Below the pieces are notes generated by a model. It saw only the letters and a list, made by a program, of their open reading frames with translations. It had not been told where the DNA came from and made no database searches. From NCBI GenBank assembly GCA_003344405.1, contig NOWV01000017.1, positions 496,001-560,000 of the forward strand: a stretch of 64,000 nt of DNA, written 5' to 3'. A program made the translations under genes and the position numbers. This document shows, one piece after another, positions 1 to 11,400 of this stretch. The DNA comes from Trichoplax sp. H2 (Eukaryota; Placozoa; Uniplacotomia; Trichoplacea). Position 1 is the stretch's first letter. The number at the start of each line of letters is the position of its first letter.

Positions 1-451
1 TGGTGTAATATTATAACGTATAGTAAAATGGCTACTTGTTAATCGCGATGATTATGCACTGCACGCATTGATTAAGACCGTTAAATTTAAGGTGAACAGA
101 AGTTGGCTAGAAATAGCCTAAAATACAGCCTTCCAGTTGAAACATATTCATACTTTTCTAGCATCGAAGTTATTGTCTGGATTAACATTACTGATCGACG
201 TGGTTTACTACTAAATCCTTAGTACTGTATTCGTACCCACTTAACAAAAATGTTTAGATTGACTAACTCTTGTATGTAATCAGAGATCATTTGAGTTAAC
301 GGCATTATGATTCTAGCACATCACCGGCCGAAATGCTTTACTGTAGCTCTTCTTATAGAACGTTATCTTTTACAATAAAAGCTCAGTGTCAGTAAATGCG
401 CTGTTGTTAGAATCTTGAAACTTGTAACAGTTACACACGGCTCGTGTAAAC

Positions 452-586
452 GTACCTTTTAACGTAAGAACTGCTGCGTCCATTTTTTCTATTTTATTTG
501 GGAATACATCAAATGCAAGATACATGATAGCTTTATGTATTTGATATAATATAGCAAAATTTGGCGCCACGTTTGTATATTGTAAA
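452..586 (-). CDS. Possible internal exon of an unidentified minus-strand gene
   Basis: On the minus strand a good acceptor (TTTACAG) is followed by an open frame of about 44 codons. It reads roughly LQYTNVAPNFAILYQ, then a hydrophobic stretch, and ends at a strong donor (G|GTACGT). The composition looks like protein. A matching acceptor near 345 on the same strand would lead to a very short last exon, VKHFGR then stop. I do not recognise the protein and found no upstream exon. It could be chance. If real, it would be a gene divergent from CLUAP1. Confidence 0.2.
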
Positions 587-669
587 CTGTAAAGTTACTT
601 CTAGTCATTACTCCGCAAAAAATAATGATAATTGTGACACAAGCCATGGACTACTAAAATTTTTTTTTC

Positions 670-912
670 ACCAATCCATACGCGAGCCTAAACATCTCAG
701 AAGAATTAACCTTGTACGAGGATCCTAGCGAATACCCAGAATTTTATGTTTACTTAAGCTATTGTTACAATCAAATCTTTAGTGATGAAATGTACAGTAT
801 AATTCATAGACTAAGAGGATTCTTGCTTATGGGACAACTATCCCTCGACAACCAAACGCATTTACGATATAGTGGAAGCAGAATTAGCTTTATGAAAGTT
901 AATTCTTCATGA
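670..912 (+). CDS. Unidentified open reading frame, possible exon or repeat
   Basis: An open frame of about 80 codons without an early ATG runs to a TGA at 910-912. It contains the segment YEDPSEYPEFYVYLSY and ends MKVNSS. No family is recognised. The 3' half is repeated in diverged form about 150 bases downstream, where the frame is broken, so this may be repeat DNA rather than a gene. Confidence 0.15.
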   Translation, partial: TNPYASLNISEELTLYEDPSEYPEFYVYLSYCYNQIFSDEMYSIIHRLRGFLLMGQLSLDNQTHLRYSGSRISFMKVNSS

Positions 913-1105
913 CAGTTATTCAAGGAATTGCCGTTAATATAACATTAAACATATACTGTAATAAAAGGTTCATTTACCAATGTTAATTCAATTCCCCCGG
1001 ACAACTATCGCCGATAACTAAACTCATTTGTGATATGGCTTAAATAGCTTCATAAAAAACCAATTCTTTATGAAAGAGTTATGAAGACATTGCCGCTAAG
1101 TTACC
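830..1105. repeat. Diverged two-copy direct repeat
   Basis: The stretch starting GGACAACTATC at about 831 recurs at about 1000, also starting GGACAACTATC. Both copies continue through CATTT, GATAT, AGCTT and ATGAAAG words and end in ATTGCCG (about 927 and 1091). Copies are about 100 bases and clearly diverged. Confidence 0.6.
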
Positions 1106-1567
1106 ATCTCTCTTTACTTGTGCATGTTTGAGATATCTACATTAGTCTCACAAGTCGCGCTGCCTGTTCATTAACCAGTACTGTATTTATGTTACGGCCA
1201 ATGTAATTAGAAATCGGGCATCGTATTTAGACTACATTTTCATGGGCGTGGTGAGACCTTGGTTGAAAGTTGAAAGCTGTTCAGTGTTCAGCCTTAAAAC
1301 GATATTGTAGCCCTTAATTAGGTCTTCCAATTTTGAAGCTATTTACTTTGAATTTGGCTAAAATTTCACGAATACAAGTCACTACAACCTTGAGCAATTG
1401 GTAGTTCATGTTTTTATTTTTGACTTTTTACTGCGTTATTGAGTTATTTTATTTATTTCTTTGCAATCTTTAATACAAACTATCAGTCACTGGCAAGTGT
1501 ACGGTCAGCTCAACCAGTTCTACAGTACAACTCACGCTGAAATAATGGTTTCTTGTTCGACCGGAGT

Positions 1568-1719
1568 TCAGTACAGTACAGTACAGTAACTATACAGTGT
1601 ACAGTACAGTACGCGTAGACTCACTTCGGTTCAAACCGTTTTGATCTGTACGCGTTACTCGCTGGTTACCGAAAAGATTGCTACTGGACCTACAGTACAC
1701 TAGTACAGTACAGTCCGTA
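1568..1719. repeat. GTACAGTAC palindromic repeat island
   Basis: Overlapping CAGTACAGTACAGTA and GTACAGTACAGTAC words at 1568-1613 and 1691-1719. They belong to the family of short palindromic repeats that is also dense at 6.7-7.2 and 47.3-50.2 kb. The island lies 130-280 bases before the CLUAP1 start codon. Confidence 0.8.
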
Positions 1720-1844
1720 CAACAGAAGAGACAGTAGACAGTCAACGGTACGAATGCCGCAGTGCATTATGGACTGAGCACCGTTTCCATGGATTTTATG
1801 CAAAGTAAAAAAAGAACCAGATGAAATCCTAACATAGTAGCAAA

Positions 1845-4630
1845 ATGTCATACAGAGATCTACGAAGTAAGTAAATTAAATATGAAAATGCTTATCACTA
1901 CCGTACATGATCAAAATTTCATGATAGTTTTAATTCTAGTACTAGTTAAGAGAATATATCGACAAGGACTGAAATTGATCACTACTTTAACTGTGTAATG
2001 TAGACTTTACGGAGATGATGCGAAGCTTAGGTTATCCTAGGCTTATATCGATGGAAAATTTTAGACAACCTAATTTTCCACTGGTAGCTGAAATTCTTCT
2101 TTGGTTAATAAAGAGGTGAGATTAGTTGTTTTAAATCTATCTTAAATTGCCAATAGTATCTGTGAAATACCGGCCAATATCGTCTTGTTTAATTTGGCTT
2201 TACGTTAAATCTTCTCGTACATTGAATCCAGTGTTACAATGATATACAATAAATAATAAAGCAGGTACCGATACAGAATATACTTATCATGAAACGTTTC
2301 ACGATATGCTGTTATCAGTTTAATTAACACAGTAAGACAAATTGAAACTTTGAAGTATTAGGCGTACACAGTAGTACATTTTTGATTATTTCATGTAGTT
2401 ATCACAGAATTTGTATCACTTTAGTTGCTATAGCGATATAATATCACCTAAAAAGTTCAAAATTTGAAAATTATACGTTGAATCGATTTCCGGTGATACA
2501 ATTATCGAATATCATAATAGCTAGCATTATGGCTTACCAACCCCTAATGTATAATGTTTTTGTTATCTAGCTACGATCCTAACCTGGATTTACCTTCCGA
2601 TATTGATACTGAACAAGACAGAATCTTTTTCATTCGATCTACGGCCCAACTTATGGTCAGAATTTGAATGATCATGCTATATGTGTTGTGGTATTGTAAG
2701 TTGCTTTCTGTGATAATATATTACAGAATTATAATATATCTTAATTATCGGGTAGGCTACCAAAGCACACATTAAATTAAATACCAAGAAGCTATATGGA
2801 GCCGACGGTTATGCTGTCAAAGAAATTTTAAAGATTACAACAATATTATACAATGCTATGAAGGCAAACAAACAGAATGAGGTTGATTAAACGCTCAGTT
2901 AGCAATAATTGTCGATGCAATAATGATACTAACTGAGATAATTTATTTAGGAAAATAATTCTTCTGAAAATGCGAAAGCAAAATTTGATATTTCTAATAA
3001 GGTAAAATTCTTGGCTCATTTTGTCAACTTTCGTTTTTCCTTATCGATAGTTAATCTTAAAATATTATTATCATCAATCACTGAATATAGATAACAGATC
3101 TAAAGCAATCCCGGCATTTAGCGTCGGATATTACCACGCGCGGAGCTAGCGTATACGATCTATTGGGTGAAGAGCCTGATTTAAGAGTAAATAAACCGTT
3201 ATATGCGACAGTTCGTTTGATATTTATTGACGGTAAAAGTAAACCTACTTTTTTTATTTATGACATAGGATCAGCGTACAACAGCACTTGCAAGACCTCT
3301 AGAATTGGATGATCTCGAAGATAGGGTATCCAAAAGTGTATCATCCGTCGAGGTAAGTTAATTATGATGTTAAACATTTTCACCCAGCAAAAATTAAAAT
3401 TATTCATTATTAGGAGCAACATCAACACACTGAAAGAATGCTCAACAATATTGCCTCAGATGAAGCTAACTTAGAAGCGAAAATACAAAAAAAGAAACAA
3501 GAGCTAGAAAGAAATCAAAAACGATTAAAAAGTCTTCAGGCTGTTAGGTAGGTATCCTAGTTATGCTAACGAGAATTCAGTTTTATCATGACTTCTTCCT
3601 TACTTCCCTTCCTTTTACATTTAATATCACGTAAGATTTTAAAATATATACTACAATTATTTATATTTTAAAAATTTGACTTTAGACCAGCATTTATGGA
3701 CGAATTTGAAAAACTAGAGGCCGAACTACAAAAGCTTTACACGGTATTTTCGATAAGTTCGAAGTTCAGACAACATTTTCCTCAAGTATGACACCTAATA
3801 TTTTAAGCTAATTACACTTATTTAACCTATCTAGGGATATTTTGAAAAGTATAGAAACTTAGTTTATCTAGAGCAACAATTGGAAGAGTACAATAAAATT
3901 GAACAAGAGAAATTTGAGGTACATTTCTGACAAGCTTAAATCTGTTATTATTGCAACCTAAAGTAACAAATATATTTTACGGATATTTCGTTAACTATGA
4001 AGACTATGCTGCTTTAACAAACTTTACTTACTTAAATGATGATTATTACTTGGAATGATAAATTAGCGAACAGAGTTGTCGTTAAAGAGAATGCAAGATG
4101 ACAATGATGGAGATTACGGCAATTATCAGAAAGGTATTAGAATTAACGGAACAGGAGAGTTAGACGATCACGATGAGTTAGAACTTGACGACAGTACCAA
4201 CGAACAAGGTAAATTTATCATTCGAAATGATTGCATTTTGTCTGACGATATTTTACAGATTAATTCCATCCACTAATAAATTATTGCGTTTATTAAGTTA
4301 ACACCAACGCGATGTACGGAAGAATTGGTAATGGTTCAGATTCTGAAGTAAGGACTTATCAATAACTTGACCACATTTGTATATATTGTTGGTATAAAAA
4401 TTAAATACACCATAATAATAGTAATTTCACATCACTCATATACGTCAAAATGATTTACTTCGTTACTACAGGAAAGTGGTACATTATCGTCTGAAGGTAG
4501 CGGTTTGGAAGTAGAAGTAGATGAAGATGAAGATGATGAAGACATTATTGACGATGACGATGATGACGATGACGATATCGAATCTAAGGATAGATCACAC
4601 AGTCTAAATGATAGTGACAACGATTTTTAG
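1845..4630 (+). CDS. CLUAP1: Clusterin-associated protein 1 / IFT38
   Basis: Subunit of the IFT-B (B2) train that carries cargo along cilia. By family knowledge its N-terminal calponin-homology-like domain contacts IFT80. Coding exons: 1845-1866, 2004-2115, 2571-2655, 2756-2881, 2951-3001, 3091-3186, 3269-3352, 3414-3547, 3686-3743, 3835-3918, 4067-4208, 4298-4347, 4472-4630. They total 1203 bases, 400 residues; the human protein is about 413. Seen in the translation: start [20 protein letters not shown], the block [53 protein letters not shown], then a coiled coil (about 193-284), an acidic tail (about 362-383) and the conserved end DSDNDF. All introns are GT-AG and the phase closes throughout. 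The start ATG has A at -3. The least certain junctions are those of exons 11 and 12, where conservation is low. A placozoan would need this gene for its ciliated epithelium. Confidence 0.95.
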
Positions 4631-6118
4631 TACTGTACTATAATCGCTACTTTGGATCTATGACATCGGTAATCATTGACAGGTTCGCCTTTCAGGCAAT
4701 ACTTTAGAAATGGTAGTCTCAGTGTTCAATTTTTTTTGATTAGATCCTATGACGAAATTTATGCACATCGGTAATGCTCTACGCCAACTTGGCTATGAAT
4801 AGCAAATACACAGTATTTCAGCGATTACCGTAGATAAAATTTAACTATCGAGTAAAGTGATGTTATAGACTATAACTGTAATTACATTACAATGTTGTAT
4901 GATACTACGAGCGAATTTGTAAAATATTTGAAAAAGCATCCAACACGGTAAATTTGGGTAATACTTCTACTATGACAATAGAAATATGCATTTCAACATT
5001 TATTTACCAATGTCAGTATCGACACATGTCAAATTTATAATACCGTCTGATTAAATATGAAAGTTTGTCAAGGTCGGTCGATGCAAGAGCAATTTTCAAT
5101 CTTAGGAGATTATTTTAAAATTGAATTTTTTGCTGTAAACTTATCGCTCATAGCGCTTAAATTTATGTGTATACCGTAACTATTGCCCATTAAAAGGGAC
5201 AAGATCAGTTAACTATCAAGATACTCTTAAGATTTTGTATAAGAGCCAGGGTAATATAAGAGTATCTTCTATTCATTAATTATAGACCTGACCGACAGCG
5301 ATGACATGATGTCAAAGCCAAAACTTACTTCACGGTGGGAATGATATTCCCTTGATTCTACAGACAATGTTAAATAAGCGTATAAAAATCGTATCGTTTG
5401 TTCAAAAATTCATTGCTATATCACTAGTAGGTATGCTGTCTAACGTCCGCTGATCATTTGTAATCATGATTATTTAAGAGTCGACGGGGATGATTATGTA
5501 AGAGAATAAAATTATCCACTAGACTATTGAATTATTATTGGTTTCTTGATTGAAGTTAACTCTTTCGGCAGTATTACGCCTGTATCAATATAATTTTTTA
5601 GTAAAATTATAACCAAGCTAAATGACATTGAGTATTTTTGCCAACTCAGTATGTGTTCGATTTCTTTCGAGTAATTTTTGTACTTAATGATATTATTGAA
5701 ACTTCAAGTATGCAACTGTGCATTAGTCGATCATCACGTGGAATAGAGACGCTTTACGTGTGAGATGGTGATTTGATCATCTTCAAGCTTACTTAACGAG
5801 TCATGTAATGGAAATTTATCGAATCATTTAAATCCTAAGTTATGCCGAGTTTGCAATCAGTGATCAACGTCATTATATGCATACTGTAAGCAAAAAATGA
5901 ATGAAGCAAGATTTAAATAGCACCTAATTGATCATTAACTATTGAGTATTGCAGCGAGTAATGATGGAAAGATTGAAAGGGGTTGTTCGTTGTTACTAAA
6001 GCTACTTATTCATTCGTCCCTACGCATTATATGACCGAATGCTGATCGTAAGGACCCTGTATTGACCTTGTAGGATATTACAATGTTGAAAAAGTGCTTG
6101 CTTGTTACACGTTGAAAG

Positions 6119-6140
6119 ACTTCTGGTAATAACCAGAAGT
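6119..6140. other. Perfect short hairpin
   Basis: Arms ACTTCTGGT (6119-6127) and ACCAGAAGT (6132-6140) around a four-base loop AATA. It is isolated in intergenic DNA. Function unknown. Confidence 0.7.
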
Positions 6141-6724
6141 TTAGTTCGGTATTAACTTTTCTCGTTTTTCAGCCATTATTACAGTACACTGACAACGGTC
6201 GTGTTACTAATAAGAGACCCTCCTCATTTCAATTAATCACCACTAGCTACAGTAATAAGCAGAAAATAGAATAATAAACACGTGATAGTTGATCACAAGT
6301 ACTGTATATAGAAATAGACGTGTGTATTTGGAAAGTAATTTCACTTATTTACAGTAATACATTCGAACTTGATACCGTTTTAAGCTACGCTAGATTTAAT
6401 TGCTTAAGGTATCCTTCATTTGTTCATTCTTTCTCTATCCGTAAAACTTTATTGATCAAATTGCATTAACAACACTCAAATAGGGAAGCCTGATATCACA
6501 CTAGTGATGTTGGATTCATTATTAATAATTGAATTCTAATCATGATGGTACACTTGTTGATGAAGAGGCCATCTGTACTGTCTACAGTGGGGTTCAGTGC
6601 GATAAAAGTGGAGCAAGAAGCCATTGCTGTGTGGACGGTATTTGGCCAAATTCACCGGTCATCCGTGGATGACTGCTCTCTTTACCTGCATTTCACCCAC
6701 TGCAATCAATGACTGCAGTATAAT

Positions 6725-7215
6725 ATGTACACTTGTACAGTACAGTACGCTTTTAGTCATCATTTTTTATGACCGCTTTGCCGCTGTTGTTTTTTTATCT
6801 TTGGACTGTGTACAGTACATACACTACACTATACTGTACTGTACACTGTACAGTACAGTACAGTGCAGTACACTGCAGTATATTGTACTGTAGCGTCGTG
6901 TACAAATCCACTGTACACTGTACAGATGGACGGTACAAATACTGATGTAGTCGTGACATGAACATGACTGGCTACACTACAGTACAGTATGTGACAATGT
7001 GCGAACATGCCAACAAGCCCAATGTTTATTGACGGCTTCGCTTTGATACGCTGGTAGCGTCAAGGACGTCAACTTCAAGCCAGTGATGTGTCTAGGAGTG
7101 ACTACTGGAATGCTTGTACGGTCGGTGTTATGAGTTCGTGGTACACTTGCTACAAGCTAACCAATGTCAATGCAAAACGTCACACAGGAGGCTTGAACCA
7201 ATACAGTACGGTCAA
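6725..7215. repeat. GTAC-type palindromic repeat island
   Basis: Dense overlapping GTACAGTAC, ACTGTAC and TGCAGTAC words, mainly at 6729-6748 and 6807-6925, with scattered copies near 6975 and 7202. Both orientations occur, so a transcript could fold on itself. Open frames across this block are by-products of the repeat and are not called. Confidence 0.8.
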
Positions 7216-8444
7216 GCCAATCACACTGTAACCAAGCAGATCAACTACCAGTCTGACTCAGCCCACTGTGCACTGCATTAAAATCTTTTTCACCGCTTAA
7301 CTGCAACTGTACCGACTAACTACAGTAGGAGGAAGACTTTGGGCAGTAGGATAATTCTGTGAAAAGAGCAGTAAAAAAGATTTCATTTCTAGCTATTTTT
7401 TCCTCTTTTCAATCTTGGACTGGACTTATTCAACCTTGTATGGTAGCCTAATTCTGTATTGGTTAATGGTATCGATCCAGTTGTAGTATATTCATTACGT
7501 TCAATGGTTGATTATCCTTTTTGTAGGTATCAAGCAATTGCTGTTTATTGTAAAATTGTCTTCAGTCAAACATACTGTAGATGACTTCAAAGAGTAGAAG
7601 GTTACTCACGTAGGAGGGATTTAGCAGTCGGTAGTTTGGAAGAGGAAAAAGGATATTGCCTAGTAGTCCCTCTTCAATGTGTGGATTGATCAATACTGTA
7701 GAGCATTTGGATTATAACGCTGCGTACGCTATGACTGGCTGATCAGATCGCGTCCCTTTCCTTTTCTTTCCACTCTTATCGCTTATTTTATCGCCATTCT
7801 CACACTACAGTACTGTAGAAGGGGTATCAAAGAAAGATTGCCTTTGGGCGATATCACTGGACTAAAGGCGTCATTGAGTGTCCTTCTACTCACTTGACTA
7901 CAGTAGTGGTTCAATGTTATAATATTACCGTCGCATTTTATACTTTTGTACTATTTTACTCATGTATCGATTGCTAGCCTCTATCTTAATGGATTACAAT
8001 CTTATATATGAGATCAAGCAGTTGCCGATAGTAAAAAAAAGAAGAAGAATGACAGCCTACACCGTAACTCACAAGTACAGTAGAAATTGTCCTAAATAAT
8101 AAACACTACGATACAATCGACGCATGATAGTATTGAGTATCAATGATTTTGACGAAGGGCATGGATGCATATTATCATACTGATCAATACTAGCGTATAT
8201 ATATACATTTATTCAAACCCGTATTTTTTCGTAGTTTACTGTGAATATTTTTGGGGGGGGACAGAGATAGAAACTGACTGAGCTGTTTTTGTTATTTATA
8301 TTTTTTTGTATCGATGACTATCTTGATGCTGTACTCGTATTCAAATATTTCTACTTTTTGTTGTTCATGTTATAAACAGCTCTATGCTCCTGAACAACCC
8401 GTTTTGACTACTGAGTAGCAAAGGCATTAATCTTGTCTCACAAT

Positions 8445-11400
8445 ATGGACCTAAGAGTAGGCAATAAATACCGCTTAGGCAGGAAGATTGGTAGCGGATC
8501 CTTTGGCGACATTTACTTAGGTAAAAGATAATTATTACGCGTACTCGTATATACAACACTTTAATAATTACAACTTCATGCGACTCTTCCATATATCTGT
8601 TATAACTACCCTCCACTTCGCTATCAACAATACTACAAATGACTGTACTCTTTAGTTTTCTCTTTCTCTACTTAAATAGAAAAAAAAAAAGAATCATCGA
8701 CAACTAGCCTAATGTACTTAAACCCGTCCAACTTGTTTGTTTGACTATACTATTAATATTAGCTATGTATATTGTACACAGTACAGTATGTTTGTTTCCT
8801 TCTCTATCTCCAGCTTGAGTATGATTGTAGTCAGAATGATAATTTTTCTCTTTCTGTAAACTAGAAATCAATTTAGACGTCACCGTGCATGTTACAAATC
8901 CATCCAAGTATAAAATATACATATAAATGCATTCGAGTAGAACTTACAGTATATAATACTTCACGAGTGCATATTCATTTTTCACTGTTTTTTTTATTTC
9001 TCTCTGGATATCGTACTGCTATTTTAATCGCTGTTAGTCTAGTGATTAATTCTATATGGAATAAATTAGCAAATATGGTTTATGTACAATTTACAATATT
9101 CCGCACAAGTGTACACATCCAAATCTCAATATGAGTGGACTAGCTCAAGTGATTCAATACAATGATGCACAGTAATTAATTAATTATTAGTGATATTAAA
9201 TACATGATGGATTTTGAAAAAAATTGATCCATTTCAATATGTCTTCTTGATTGCTATACTATTGCCATTAAAGTATATGCTGTATAATGAATTATAATTT
9301 ATTAGGCACCAATATTATTACCGGTGACGAGGTAGCTATCAAGTTAGAATGTACTACTACCAAACATCCTCAACTTCATATCGAATGGAAATTTTATAAG
9401 ATTATGGCCGGTGGCGGTAAGTGAACTTGCACTATATTGTGCCGTTCTAGTGACGGTCAGTCTGAGAATAACTGTGACACATGTTACACAATTTCCTTAA
9501 TATAAATCAAGTTCAAATTATCCAACCTGATTTGATTGTATAAATACGCGTATTATAATCATTTTATGTTGGCATATACTAATATTTTATGGTCTGATCT
9601 ATCTCAATCGGATAGAACACCATATTAGCTGTTAATTTAACGTTGAGCCAACCATAACCGAAAATAAATTGATATTACGCCGCAATATGATTATTATTAC
9701 GATTAACTTTTTGGATGGATCGGATTAATTTTTCATACGTTATTTGCCTTACTTTTGAACACAGTTGGCATACCTTCTGTAAAATGGTGGGGTACTGAAG
9801 GTGATTACAACGTCGTTGTGATGGAACTTTTGGGCCCAAGTTTGGAAGATTTATTCAATTTTTGCTCCAGAAAATTTAGCCTGAAGACTGTGCTTCAATT
9901 AGCAGACCAATTGGTTAGTTATTTTTCATTTTAAAATATCTTTAATTAACATATAAAACAAAAAAAAAAGCAAAGGGTTATCAGCTTCCCCATCATGATG
10001 AGAATAAATTACGGTATTATCAGTATTGTTATACATTCAATCACATCGAAACAATAACCCGCTAGGATATGTGCTGTACCTCCTGTAACGTTAGTTTTAT
10101 AACTGCAGACAAGATACCGTTGTTGGGTGCCTACTCTACCATAGTCAAAGCTATTCATTGATTTCCTTCACCGATTATATATTGTACTAATCACTTAACT
10201 TAATAGTATATTAAAGCACTGCTTTGGATCGATCTTTTCAAAATTAATTTTCTCAACATCTTTTTTTATCCTTTTTTTAAACGAATCCGTCGCAACTTTC
10301 ATTTGCTTTAAAGTTGCGAGGTATTTTCAATTTTGCGTTATCCGACCGTACTAAAGATACCCTACGACAGAAAATCTTTTGTGCTTAAATTTCTATTGTA
10401 GACCCTATTTCCAATCTTAATTTGTTACAATGATTCGGTTATCTCATGTACTATACAGAATAGTACATATGTAGATACCATCAACTGATAATAATTATTT
10501 TCTGCCAATAGGAAGTTAATGAAGAGCTCTATCACATTCCATGATACTGTAATATAACCATGGAGAGCTCTGATTAAGAAATTTTTGAATTTTTAACCTG
10601 CAGCTTACAGTAGACTCTATACTATTACTACGCTATACTGTTTGTATAGTCGTTTGCAACACCACCGATATCATATGGCAGTTAAATTAATAATAAGAAG
10701 TAATTGTAATTGTGTACTGCATTACATGTCGATATGTAAGTAGGTTTACACCAGTACTATAATTATATTACTTTAAAAATCTTATAGAATAATAATCGTA
10801 ATCGTACTAGTTTTGCACCAATTTGTTAAATCACTCTTACATAGATCATCTTTGATACGCCTTCAAAAACTTGAAACGAATTACAGTACATAGTATATTT
10901 TTAATTAATTTTATTACTTATTTTTAATACTCTCCTGATTACGCGTATTAGAATATATCATGTACTGTAGCTTATCCTTACTCGAATATTCGAGTTTATG
11001 ATCATCCTATCATATTATTTGCCAGGTATGATATTTGTGCAATTGGTACCTTATTGTGATTTCCATCGGACGAAATGATACATTTTTTGTTTTTAGAAAT
11101 TCCTTAGCTAGGACAACATATATCGACTATAATTAGCTACTCATTTCATTGCTTCGCGAGTACCTAAAAATGACAGTAGTGGTTCTTCCCCACTACTTGA
11201 AATTAGTGCAATTTCGTAAAAACGTACAGAACGGTATATAGATTTATTACCATTAAATCCAAAGTACAGCAATACGTAGTTGATCCCACAACAATAATAA
11301 TAATTACAATAAAATTTCATATTTCCGGCTTCAAGTTGCTATTAAACTGAAATCCGACCGTTGAATTTTAACGATACTGAAACAAATCCCATCATTGTTA

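Larger units (their letters stand above)
1..1844. other. Intergenic region upstream of CLUAP1
   Basis: No gene is recognised here. The stretch is AT-rich. It holds one possible minus-strand exon (about 452-586), a possible plus-strand open frame (670-912), a diverged duplication (about 830-1105) and an island of GTAC-type palindromic repeats (1568-1719). The 5' end and promoter of CLUAP1 must lie in its right part, but no TATA box is evident. Confidence 0.6.
4631..8444. other. Intergenic region between CLUAP1 and CK1
   Basis: No gene is recognised. The left part (4631-6550) is plain AT-rich sequence with one short perfect hairpin at 6119-6140. From about 6550 to 7930 the base composition is less AT-rich and GTAC-type repeats are present. 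A run of nine to ten G bases lies near 8251-8260. The CK1 promoter should be near the right end, but I see no clear core element. Confidence 0.6.

Noticed and set aside
4432-4620. Minus-strand frame rich in serine
   Set aside because: It is the antisense of the GAT/GAC-rich last exon of CLUAP1.
6624-6893. 89-codon plus-strand frame
   Set aside because: Its second half is GTAC repeat translated as alternating Tyr, Thr, Cys and Leu. No family features.
8365-8616. 83-codon minus-strand frame
   Set aside because: It is antisense to CK1 exon 1 and its intron.
8704-9134. Two frames on opposite strands in CK1 intron 1
   Set aside because: They lie between well-defined exons and show no similarity or splice signals.
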